NCBI GenBank assembly: GCA_028023455.1
Contig: JAQFVV010012420.1
Location: 3,718,001-3,782,000 of the forward strand
Direction of reading: 5' to 3'
Length of the DNA: 64,000 bases
From: Epiperipatus broadwayi
Lineage: Eukaryota > Onychophora > Udeonychophora > Euonychophora > Peripatidae
The notes under the pieces: generated by a model
What the model was told of the DNA's origin: nothing
Seen by the model: only the letters and a program-made list of their open reading frames with translations
Databases searched by the model: none
Position numbers and translations under genes: made by a program
Shown: positions 36,624 through 46,708 of the stretch, in pieces
Layout of the letters: the number at the start of each line of letters is the position of its first letter
Position numbering within the stretch: position 1 is the first letter of the stretch

Positions 36624-39032
36624 AATAATCAAATGAAAACTTCCTTATTTTGATCATATAGGGAGATAATCTAAAAGTTAGTGTTGGGAAAAAGAGAAAA
36701 ATTGACAATTAGAAAGATGGACTCCATCAGCACAATAATGAATAGTATCATTAAGCAACATGAATGACAAAACAATTTTTAAGAAAAAAGCCTTGTATGT
36801 ATTTGCCAGAGACATTGACTTGACGACATTTAATAATAACAAATACCATTTTTTCCAATGTTTTTCTAGATGCAAATAAAATAAAATATTGCAATGAAAA
36901 ATTTATAAAATAATTTTACTAGTGAATCTGAATATATTTGTTTTTAAAATTGTTATTAAAGATTATTTCAAAGCTTTTTATTATGGCTCAGCATAGGAAA
37001 AAAAAAAGCCATCTGTCTTCATTATCATTAATTTTAAAATCAACTGCTATCTGATATAAAATTTTCTTTATATTTATCCATAATCCATGGCTTTTTCATC
37101 ACATATGTAGTAACAAGTTAAATAGATAAACTGACTGTTTCTAAACCTGTGTAAATTTTTTTGCTAATTAGAATTAAACTTAAATGGAGTGCTTTTGATA
37201 AAAATAGTGTAATATTAAAAGTAAAATATGCCTATGTGTTTGAGATTTTTAATAAATTTGTATCTATTATGGCTGCTACTTTAAAAACTATTCAACATAA
37301 CATTTGTGTATTACTTTATTTCAAAAAGTTGATTTAATTTAAAAAAAAGACATTGATGATTGTGTGGATTGGAATATAACCCAAACATTTACCTAGCAGA
37401 ATCCAGCTTTTCACATAGGCAGTTTTACACATGATATTTCAAAACTATTAATTCAAATTTTTTAAAAATTGAAATGAAAAACTATATAGAGGGTGCAAGC
37501 TTAATAATAAAGAAATTGCATTGTGAAATTTTTTTGTGAATTCCCCATTGTTGGCTTTATATGTTTTTTTCCTTTTAGTTGAGAAGAGAAAGTTATTAGT
37601 CTTTAGCTATTAAAAATATTGCTTATAGGCTCTTGGTATGAATATTTAAAAGTTTTATGGATAGACAATTATATTCTTGACAATAAATATTATAATCTAT
37701 CCCATTTTTGTTTTACGAACTTATCCAAAATATAATTAAATGTGCATTTATTGATTGTAAAAAGCCTATCATTTCATAAAATTGCAAATTTTCTTTTATA
37801 CTTTCACATAAAAGAAATATGTTGCCTTGACATCGGTCCTTTGAACTTTGTGGTTATTACATATAACATTTAATATTTTGTTTTCATTCTGAACTGAATG
37901 TTTAAATATAATTAATAATAATAATCAAAAGAATATATTTACATATACATTTACTCAAAAAATAAAAAACTGACTGAACCATATCATTCTGATTTAATAT
38001 GATAATGATTTCTAGAAATGTTTTACTGGTTTATATCTTCTATCTATAATCTCAGTGCTTTAACAAAATATCTTTTAATATGATTATAATTAGTATTTTA
38101 TAGTACAAATACTTTTTTCAATATTTTTCTAATAAATGGATTTTTTTTTTAACATACACTTCCATTTTTTTTTTCTTTTACTTTAGATCAGTAAGTTCAA
38201 TTTTTTCATTTTTTAAGAAAAGTATAAATTCTTTCAATTATGCATACAAAATATTTAATCAAATAAAATAGTGTGCCATGTCAATCTTTTAAAAGAAAAA
38301 ATACATGTGCTTTTTAAATATTTAGCGTATAGTTAATAAATGAAATTGCATTAGAATTAATGAGAGTACTGATTGATATTTTTAAAATTTACTAGTTTTA
38401 ATTTTCTATATGTTTGTTTACATTTTTTTTAATAACATAATTGAAACAATACATATTGTACTATGTATGCCATGACATTACAATATATTATAATTTATAT
38501 AATGTATTAAATTACATAATTGATGAGGTTTATAAAAAATAGGATTAAATTTTTATTTGACTAGAAAATATTTGTTTATGTGATTATAAATATTTTAAAT
38601 ATTTAGTCCATCTGCAATCCAAGGGTACTAATTGGTAGAGAGTTCTATATATATACAATGATAATAATTAAAGCTAAATTTAGGTAAATGATAATTTTAT
38701 GTATTGTCAGGTGAAACACCCCTCTTCCTTCCTATTTCCCCATCAACTTACTAAGACAACAGTATCTGCTCATAATGGCTGGAATCTATATTGAATTTAA
38801 ATAATAGAAATTTTAATTATATATATTTTTTATGATTTATTAGTTTTAACTACAATATTTAGATGCCATGAGTTATTGAGATAATAAAAAAAGCAAACAG
38901 TCATTAAAACTAAGAAAGCAAAGTATACTTATATTGTGTTAGTGAAAAAATGTTAATGTTCTTGCACTACATTGCCTTTTGTTTCAATTGTGAAAAGAAA
39001 AAAATAAGTTTATGCATATTTATCTTATATAT
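36624..39032. other. AT-rich intergenic DNA, nothing recognised
   Basis: A 2.4-kb stretch without a recognisable gene or repeat. The 65-codon minus-strand frame at 36678-36875 has no features. Confidence 0.6.
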
Positions 39033-39673
39033 TGTATTGTATTTATTCTAGTACAAATTAAATTGGCAGTTTACAATTTGTAAATTACATAAATGAGACT
39101 TACATTTGTTTTAAATATTTGGTTAATTTGATTTACACGTCAGTTGTATACATTTTTTTTTTGTCTTAAAAATAACTTCAGATAGAGAGAGAAAAACTAT
39201 TTTTGTATATTAAATAAAATAAAAAAAGATAAAATAACTTCTTATCGCAAAAAGCCATTAGCCGCATCAAAGCATAGTAGCCAATTGCTAATTAAAGATG
39301 GCGATTCCAAGAAGAGAAAGCATGCATTTGAGAACAAAATTATATAAAAATTGAGTGAACTAATAGGTGTCAACAGGTGATGCTTAGAGGGGGAAAAAAA
39401 AGAGATGGATATAAAATGAAAAGCGTTTGGTAGATAGAAAAGAGAAAAAGTGATGGAGAAACCTGAGAACTGTACTTAGAAGAAAATTAATTGTGAAAGA
39501 AAGAAAACCTTGCACCAAGTCATGAAGAGGGTGCCGAAGGACTCTCATCAGTGTGCCAGCTTATCAAAAATGTACAAGTAGAAGAAATCATTTGCCACTG
39601 TTGTTTCTGCCCAATATCGTATAAGACCCCGAGCGAAGTCATCTACAGAATTTAAACCTACAAATTATTGAAT
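39033..39673 (+). repeat. 5' LTR of the Gypsy element
   Basis: Begins TGTATTGTATTTATTCTAG and matches the 3' LTR throughout, including CGATTCCAAGAAGAGAAAGC and ATCATTTGCCA. A possible TATA box is GATATAAAATGAAAAG (about 39409). The 3' edge is set by where similarity to the 3' LTR stops; the real LTR end may have been trimmed by the deletion. Confidence 0.85.
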
Positions 39674-39674
39674 A

Positions 39675-39935
39675 CATTCCGGGGCAACAAAATTTTTTCA
39701 ATATTAGACTTGACGGCCAGTTATTGTCAAATTAAATTGCACTCTGCCAACCATAAATATACGACTTTCAGGTACAACGGCATATCCTATTAGTTCAACA
39801 GAATGCATTTTGGATTGAGAAACAGCAGAGCAGGGTTGTTAAAGTGTTTGGTTACCATTTATATAGATGATGTAATAATCACATTGAAAAACCTAAGTGA
39901 ACACTTGAGACCATCTACAGATGTTTTTACAAGAA
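39675..39935 (+). pseudogene. Gypsy reverse transcriptase, catalytic part
   Basis: The first segment reads FSILDLTASYCQIKL (about 39690-39735), which is polymerase motif A with its catalytic Asp. A TAG stop interrupts the frame, followed by NRMHFGLRN (about 39796) and then IYIDDVII (about 39856-39879), the catalytic YIDD box. The segment between these last two motifs is shortened. The sequence upstream of motif A is absent. Confidence 0.85.
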
Positions 39936-40000
39936 TACGAAGACAAAGAGATACATATTAATTAAAAAAAAGTTAAGTAGCCATTGCAGAAGTTACTTTT

Positions 40001-40701
40001 TTGGAACATTTGGTCAGTAAAAAGGGAAATAAGCCATACCCTGACAAAATACAAGCCATCAGAGAATTCCCACCTCCCAAGTCGGTGAGTCAGGTTAGGT
40101 CCTTTTTGGGAATGTGTAATTTTTATAACAAACTTTATCAGAACTTCACAACTGATATGAAACCTCTACTGCAGCTATTGAGAAAAAATGTTCTATGGGA
40201 GTGGACAGACCAGCATGATGCGGTGTTTGAAAGTATCAAAGAGAAATTTTTGAGCCAGGTTATATTGTTCTACCCTGATTTTAAAAAAAGTTTTTAGTAC
40301 AAGTCAACAGTGGATATGGACTAAGCGCAGCGCTGATGCAAACCCAGGAGGATGTGAGTCAAGCAGTTATCTACTTTATTAGTAGACCCTTAAGGGGGCT
40401 GGAGCTAAACTATTCGGTGATGGGAAATGAGGCATTGGCTGTGGTGTGGGCGTTTGAGTCAGGACGGATCATAAGAGTTTGCTGCAACCTGTTCCTGCAG
40501 GAATTTAACTACGTAGAATATTGTAAAGGGAAGGACAATGTAGTGGCGGATGCTTTAAACCACAACCCAGGTCCAGGATCTACAGAGCACTTACGGACAG
40601 AAGATATCAATTTGTTAGTGATAAATACGGAAATTGATGCCTCCATGGAAGATGAACTTAATCACTTGGCTGATAGTCAAAAACAAGACACCAGATACTA
40701 G
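40001..40701 (+). pseudogene. Gypsy reverse transcriptase thumb and RNase H
   Basis: The frame 40001-40297 carries the conserved RT-to-RNase H connection: AIREFPPPKSVSQVRSFLGM, then NFYNKLYQNF. After a stop and frame shift near 40297, the frame 40336-40701 covers RNase H: YFISRPLRGLELNYSVMGNE, then EALAVVWAFE, and later FNYVEYCKGKDNVVADALN. About 60 residues between these RNase H blocks are missing compared with the family, so there is an internal deletion as well as the frameshift. Confidence 0.88.
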
Positions 40702-40849
40702 CTGATCACGGATAGTTAAGAGAAGAAAGGAAATAAAGATGGGAAAATGTGGTGGAGGGGGAAGGTATGGTCTGACTAAAAGATATTGTGGTACTGAACA
40801 GATATAAAGGTGGGAACATGGTGGATGGTGGTACCTAAGGCCTGCAAGA

Positions 40850-41712
40850 TAGGTTGATTATGTACACACGTTGTTTATACAGTCATTATGGAGTCCACAA
40901 AATAGAAAAGCTACTAAAAACATGGTTTTACTGCCCGGGTATGAGGGGTCAGGTAGTCAAAACCTTGGGGGGATGTAAAGTATGCCAGAAGACTAAGCCT
41001 ACTAATTACTTTGAACCCCATAATTTCTAAAAATAACCTAATGATCTAATTGCTATCGATTTTTACAGGCCATTACCTAGATTTCAGAAAATGAAATGTG
41101 TTAGTAATCTATGATATCTTTTGAAATGGGTATCCGCATATTCTATGGCACAGGCTAATCCGAAAAACACCTTGAATATTGGAAAAGCAGCGCTTTCCTA
41201 AAGTAGGAAAACCTAAGGCAGTTTTATCTGACTACGGGACCCCATTTATAGCAAATAAATGGGTAATGAAAATAGGTTTGCATCACATCTTGTCTTCCAT
41301 TCAGAATCCCCAATCAAACCTATGTGAAAGGGTGATGAGGGAGTTGGAGCGTTTATTAAGGGTCTATATGTCAGTAAACCATGAAGAATCAGTGAAGCAG
41401 TTGCCTCGTGTGATTAACTATATTAACTGGACAGAAAATGGGTCTACAGGGTTTGCACCAATCCAATTGCAGTTCCAACAACCGGTGCCTAGACTTTACG
41501 AAACTAAGTTACCGACCGTTTCTGAGCATATCGATAGAGAAAATGATGAAAGAAAACTGGCATTGAAGATGAGATATGTAACAGGTGTAAGGACAGATAG
41601 AAAGAAAACGAGAGCAGACATGTTTAAGAAAGGGGATAAGGTATGGGTCAGGACCAATCCCATTAGCCAAACGGAGAAGGGTATATGTTGTAGAAAGTTT
41701 CAAAACTTATAA
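40850..41712 (+). pseudogene. Gypsy integrase
   Basis: The zinc-binding region reads HYGVHKIEKLLKTWFY and CKVCQKTK (about 40886-41000). The catalytic core follows as AIDFYRPLP (first Asp, about 41050), VLSDYGTPFIA (second Asp, about 41222) and NPQSNLCERVMREL (third acidic residue, about 41307). STGFAPIQLQF and a C-terminal KKGDKVWVR block (about 41625) complete it. Stops and frameshifts occur between about 41020 and 41179; from 41179 to 41712 the frame is open for 177 codons. It would have inserted the element DNA into chromosomes but is now inactive. Confidence 0.88.
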
Positions 41713-41999
41713 GAGGGGCCATATTTGATAGGGAGAATGGACCTAATGTGTTTACTGTAGCAAATGAAAAGGGAGAGAAAGGAACATTCAATGCAAGGGC
41801 TTTAAGATCTTATAAAACAAATTATTCATTAGATAGCATTAAGGAGAGACTAGTAGGATTTAAACCCTACAGACCTTGGATGTATTCATATTTTCTTTTT
41901 GTGTAAAACTAAGACGTCAAATAGAGATGATTAATAGAGCTTGGAGACTAAAATAGTATTGTACCCATATTTTATTCTTGTCGTTGACTGCGGAGGTAT

Positions 42000-42640
42000 T
42001 GTACTGTATTTATTCTAGTACAAATTAAATTGGCAGTTTAGAAATCAAATTCATAAATTACTTAAACGAGAATATTCCATTTGTTTTAAATATTTGGTTA
42101 GTTTGTATACATTTTTTTTTTTTTTGTATTAAAAATAACTTGGGAGAGAGTAAAGGAGAAAACTATTTTTGTATGTATTAAATATTTAAAAAAAATTGAG
42201 AAATAAGAAAATAACTACTTATTGCAAAAAGTCATTAGCCGCAACAAAGTGTAGTTGTCGATTGCTAATTAAAGATGGCGATTCCAAGAAGAGAAAGCAT
42301 GAATTTGAAGACATTATATAAAAATTGAGTGAACCAATAGGTGTCAACAGGTGATGCGCAGAGAAAAAAAAAGAGAGAGATGGGATATAAAGTGAAAAGT
42401 GCGTGGTAGATAGAAAAGAGAAAAAGTGAAGGAGAAACCTGAAAACTGTACTTAGGAGAAAATCAATTGTGAAAGAAAGAAAACCTTGCACAAAGTCATG
42501 AAAAGTGTGCTGAAGGACTCTTATCAGTATGCCAGTTTATCTAAAATTTATGAGTAGAAGAAATCATTTGCCAGTGTTGTTTCTGCCCGATGTCACATAA
42601 GATCCTGAGCAAAGTTATCTACAGGATTTAAATCCATGAA
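42000..42640 (+). repeat. 3' LTR of the Gypsy element
   Basis: Begins TGTACTGTATTTATTCTAG after a purine-containing stretch (GCGGAGG) that may be the remnant polypurine tract. It is collinear with the 5' LTR. The antisense frame 42219-42491 inside it is not a gene. Confidence 0.85.
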
Positions 42641-43376
42641 TTATTTATGTGCTGCTCCAGTAACAGACTACGGATCCCCTCATTCAAAAGAAATTCATGC
42701 ATGGTAGAACTTATAATGTGCTCTGTTAATAATAACTTATCGGTAAGAAACTTTAAAGTGATCATAAAGTGATCACTATTTTTCTCAAACTATTTTTTTC
42801 ACATTAACTATAACAGTCATATTGTCTGCTTAAGTTTAATAGAATTCTGAGAAGTAGTTTCACCTATTTAATCTTTTATTATCATCATTGTTAAATTTTT
42901 TGTTATTCTAACCTTAGTAAAGATATTTTAGTATAGATTAATAAAATTAATAATGTAACTTACGTTGGTGTTAATTATTAAATATTGTTTATTGAAATTC
43001 TTAAAAAAATCCGCCATGCTTGCCAGTCAATAAATAAACTACTGATTCTATACTAGAAATATAATCCTCCGTCTATTTTAATTAGGTTGTTTAGTGTTCT
43101 ATTATAGAAAGGGGGTGGAGATTCAACCAGTGAACTCTCAATACGAATTCTGGCGTCTTAAATAATTAAAAGCTGGTTTTCTTTTTTTTGAGTAGAATTG
43201 AACTGTTTAAAATAGGATTAAGTAACCAGGAAAAATAATTGCTACAAATAAGTTGCTTATAAGGTTGCAGACAGGTGAATTATAATCTAATGCAAGTTGA
43301 TCACTGAATGCAAGATCATAAATCGTATAATAAAATCCTAATTATACCGTGAACGTTACAATATATATTTTTAAGA
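42641..43376. other. AT-rich spacer, nothing recognised
   Basis: No gene or structured repeat supported between the Gypsy 3' LTR and the second hammerhead-bearing repeat. Confidence 0.6.
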
Positions 43377-43561
43377 GACTTCAACTCAGACTTTCAAGCT
43401 CTCTACATCTATCCAATCCATCTTATATAACTGATACATATGAAAAACATAATCTCCAATATATGTATTTCGTTTTGAACCAGCACTCATCAGTTGGTCC
43501 AGATCAGTTGTATAAGATGGATTGGATTGATGTAGGGAGCTTGAAAGTGTTAGTTCAAGTC
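43377..43561 (-). mobile_element. palindromic retro-repeat, copy 2, with hammerhead
   Basis: Arms 43377-43435 (GACTTCAACTCAGACTTTCA...) and 43502-43561 (...TGTTAGTTCAAGTC) are inverted. The asymmetric centre shares AACCAGCACTCATCAGTTGG with the 33.2-kb element. The inner part of the right arm is deleted compared with copy 1, so only the left arm keeps the GAAA side of the hammerhead. The plus-strand frame at 43349-43675 is a by-product of the repeat. Confidence 0.75.
43455..43498 (-). ncRNA. hammerhead ribozyme motif, copy 2 (degraded)
   Basis: On the minus strand: CTGATGA (plus 43487-43493) and CGAAA (plus 43468-43472) are intact. Stem I keeps four pairs (CCAA/TTGG) and the cleavage triplet ATA is kept. 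Stem II has lost its inner pairs (GTGC against AAAC), and stem III reads TACATA instead of TACGTA, consistent with one CpG mutation. It supports a common ancestor with copy 1 in which stem II was GTGC/GCAC. Confidence 0.5.
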
Positions 43562-43889
43562 ACTTATAATTACATTAAGTTAAATATAGACAGTATACAT
43601 ATATTTAAATATATATATATGAATGAAATTATTAAGTATTCATTTACAAAAAAAATCAAATCAGATGTCAGATGACCTAAGTATTCTTATTATTTTTTTA
43701 TTAAGAAATTTATTTAACACCAAATAAACATAGTATTATGATTGACAGGATAACAGGTTAAACTTGGTTAAAAGTCCAAAAATTCTCTTGCATGTATTAT
43801 TATGTGGATATTGGTTATCTTGTAAGCTGTTGTATTGTTACTGGTTTTAGTATTTCCAATGAACGACATTGTGATCTTATTTATAGGGA

Positions 43890-44870
43890 TATTAGATATA
43901 TTGCTCTTTGGTGGTGGGTTGATGTGAGTTTGTGGTGGTGTTTGCATTATTGTTGTCTTGAGACTTCAAACAGTCTCCATGTCTCAAAAAAAGCCGTACA
44001 GGTAGAGGGGATTTCATCCCTTTTTTTGATGTTGTTGATGATGTTAATGAAGAGCTGGAGATGATTTAAATGAGCTCCTTCAAAGGCTAGCTTGCAGCGA
44101 ATGGACCAGATGGAAAAGGTAATGTGGATAGTCTTATCCATTCAAATGTTTTCGTGCCAAGGTGATCATTTGAAAGTTAATCTTTGAGTTTGTGTGGATT
44201 AATTGTCTGATGCTGTTGAGATTGGGGCAGATGTTCAAAATATGTCCAAATGTCTCTGATTCCCGCCCACAGAGTTGGCATAGCAGGTCGATATTATTGA
44301 ATCCTCTTCTATTTACTAAAAACCATTTAGTGGGTAGGTCATCAAGATTTATTTTTATTATGAAGTCCAGGAATTTTGCTTCGAGGCTCCAAAATTTAAA
44401 CTGATATGATTTTCTTGTTGGATATGTTAAGTCTGGAAATAGAAGGTTGAGGATGCTGTAGAGTATACGTGTCCCAGTATTTCATTTTGGAGGAGTAAGC
44501 AGTTGCAGGAGAGTTATAGAGGCCCTGAGAAACAGAGGTTAAGGATGATATCCAATCTTGTTTGAGAGGAGGTCGTTCGTCGGTGGAGTCAACTGGCATA
44601 TGGACTTGAAGATGTCAAAGATAAGGGTTAATTTGTGAATAAGATTGTGGCTTTTTTGGAGAAAAAATGTATAGGGGGAGTGGAGTGAAAGCCCATTCAC
44701 AGCGGTGACCGCACATGCTTTCAAGACTAATGGCAACTGTCTTTCCACCCCAGTACAACCTAGAGCAAAGTGAGTTAATTTTCCTGGCAAAGATTTTGGT
44801 AGGTTTAATAATTGGGAGGTAATAATTAATTTGGGGGGAAAGGACCATATTAAATCAGTAGGTGGCATTC
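43890..44870 (-). pseudogene. LINE ORF2 C-terminal remnant with CCHC motif
   Basis: Minus strand, spread over two or three frames. A region at about 44615-44868 reads like the part after the polymerase of a LINE ORF2. Next comes LDDLPTKWFLVNRRG (about 44310-44355), then CQLCGRESETFGHILNICP (44221-44280), a Cys-Cys-His-Cys knuckle typical of the C-terminus of many non-LTR retrotransposons (R2-, L1- and CR1-like groups). More decayed sequence follows to about 43890. The catalytic polymerase part is missing. The clade cannot be fixed. Confidence 0.6.
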
Positions 44871-45296
44871 ACATTTAGATTTTATTGAATTTTAATAACC
44901 TTACAAATTAATTGCATGTGTTGATTTTTTTATAATTTCAATTATATTATTTTATTTGAAATTATGCTTTCGTAAAATATGTATGACAAATATTAATTTT
45001 TTGAAGAATCATTTATTTGTTCAAAAACATTTTCATTATCTGCAAACTGAAATTAAACCTTTTATATTTAACTATTTACTTATATTTGTCTCCTTTGTTT
45101 TAAAGTAATTATGTTTATTGAATTCATGTCTTCATTGAAATGTACAAAAATTGAAATTAGAAAATAAGATTTAATTTGTTATAAAAATAAAACCAAGAAA
45201 AAATATGGAAAATAAAAAACAATATAAGATGCAATATGTTGGCTTTTTGCTTAAAGGATTAATTATAACAATAATTTAAAATACTTCTCCCAAAAA

Positions 45297-45440
45297 ACGT
45301 AATAGCATATATAAGCACTTTAACGCGTTGAAGAAGCTGTTGATAGTAAAAAAAACACAAATTAAATTAATCTAGACCTAGTACTTTCGAGGTTTTTCCC
45401 TCATATTCATGGCCAAAATAGATTATAAACTATTACTGTA
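45297..45440 (+). pseudogene. short PLE fragment, inverted relative to its neighbour
   Basis: ATATAAGCACTTTAACGCGT and TGAAGAAGCTGT (45308-45340) match, in the opposite orientation, the coding segment at 45876-45908 of the PLE fragment next to it. Two pieces of the same element thus lie head to head or tail to tail here, or the element is a partial foldback. Confidence 0.5.
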
Positions 45441-45504
45441 ATATTACTAAATAATAATGTATGCAAATGTGTATGTAAAATAATTTGTCCATTTTCTTGA
45501 AATA

Positions 45505-45962
45505 GAAAAACACATGTTGCATCTATTGATCGCGTTATCATTGATAATAAAATGTGCCTCCTTGATCTTTCTCTTACAATCGTTGGCTTCAGAGCACACT
45601 ATTTTGGGGTTCAAGGTTCGAACACACGACCGGCCTGCTTCTCATGTTCCGAAAAATATTGAGGTTATCATTATTCTTTTTTGCTCTTCTATAGTATACA
45701 TGTGCTGAGCAGCTCTATTATGGACAGTGACCTTGGTTTCCCTGTAGTATGTGACGCTCTGAGATGGATCCATTCTGTCCTTCGCATTATTAATAAGTCT
45801 GTTAGTATTAGGGGGAGTGCGGAAGTCGACTTTAAATTCATTAGCTAAAGTCTTTATAAACTGTTGAGATACCACTGACAGCTTCTTCAGCGCGTTAAAG
45901 CGCTTATATATAGGATTAATTATGTAAAAGGAACACATTATTAATTGAATTTCATTTATCAC
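45505..45962 (-). pseudogene. PLE GIY-YIG endonuclease region remnant
   Basis: The minus-strand frame 45642-45962 reads RFNALKKLSVVSQQFIK, then FKVDFRTPPNTNRLINNAKD, then a VTYYRETKVTVHNRAAQH block. This resembles the linker and nuclease of Penelope-like elements (a GeT-R-R-EH pattern). After a frame change the segment CKRKIKEAHFIINDNAIN (about 45525-45590) matches the later EA...I...N part of the nuclease. The C-x-C and GIY part between linker and nuclease appears deleted. It belongs to a different PLE family from the 29.5-30.7 kb copy. Confidence 0.6.
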
Positions 45963-46094
45963 TTTCAGATAAAATAAATATTTTTACCACTACATATTCA
46001 TGACCATGTTTATATAACATAAATGAAATTGATTATAATTCCTACTTATCCAGAGTATAATCGTTGACAATAAGAAACATCTTATTTAATAATT

Positions 46095-46708
46095 GTATAA
46101 ACTTTAATATTTGTGTTAATATTAAGAATACCCACGCATATATAATTCGACTATATATAAATAAATAAATCAAATAAATAAATAAATGACAAAGTTTTAT
46201 TGATTTCTTCTAACGCTTTCAAAGGTATAACCTTCATTTTCACAAAGTACAATATTCCTTCATTTTCACGAAGTGCAAATATGCAAAATAGGACAGATTA
46301 AATATGCAAATATGGATGGGAAAATTTAAACTTGCCATTTCTTACATATGGCGTAAAATGACTTTTTTATTCATCGTGTGTTTATCCGATATAATATAGC
46401 ACCTCTTTCACTTTCCTGCGTAATTCATGCCGCTCTCTACACATAACCCAAGGCGATGAATAAAAAAGAATCATTTTACAGCATATCTAAGAAATGGCAA
46501 GTTTAAATTTTCCCTTGCATATTTGCACTTTGTGAAAATGGAATATTGTACTTCTTGAAAATGAAGGTTATACCTTTGAAAGCGCTAGGAGAAATCAATA
46601 AAGGTTTATCATTTATTTATTTGATTTGATTGATTTATTTATATATAGTCAAATTATATATGCATGTGTATTCTTAATATTAACAGAAATATTAAAGTTT
46701 TTATAAAT
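46095..46708. mobile_element. 614-bp inverted-repeat element
   Basis: The left arm (46095-46376) begins TGTATAAACTTTAATATTTG; the right arm (46454-46708) ends AAATATTAAAGTTTTTATAAA. The loop is about 77 bp. Inside the arms are AAAGTACAATATTCC and AAACTTGCCATTTCTTA with their inverse copies, and an AAAT-type microsatellite (about 46158-46186). The left arm holds an extra partial repeat of TTCATTTTCACRAAGT. No coding frame; target duplication not found. Confidence 0.8.

Larger units (their letters stand above)
39033..42640 (+). mobile_element. Ty3/Gypsy LTR retrotransposon, internally deleted
   Basis: Two direct terminal repeats (39033 to about 39673 and 42000 to about 42640) flank a partial pol gene in the order reverse transcriptase, RNase H, integrase; this order is that of Ty3/Gypsy rather than Ty1/Copia. 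Gag, protease, the first part of the reverse transcriptase and the primer binding site are missing. The 5' LTR runs directly into sequence coding for polymerase motif A. The LTRs differ at many positions and pol has several frameshifts, so the insertion is old. No clear target duplication was found. Confidence 0.88.

Noticed and set aside
43349-43675. 108-codon plus-strand open frame
   Set aside because: It spans the palindromic hammerhead-bearing repeat; an inverted repeat can stay open by chance.
45610-45630. GGTTCGAACAC as a polymerase III B box
   Set aside because: It lies inside the PLE nuclease remnant on the other strand and no A box precedes it.
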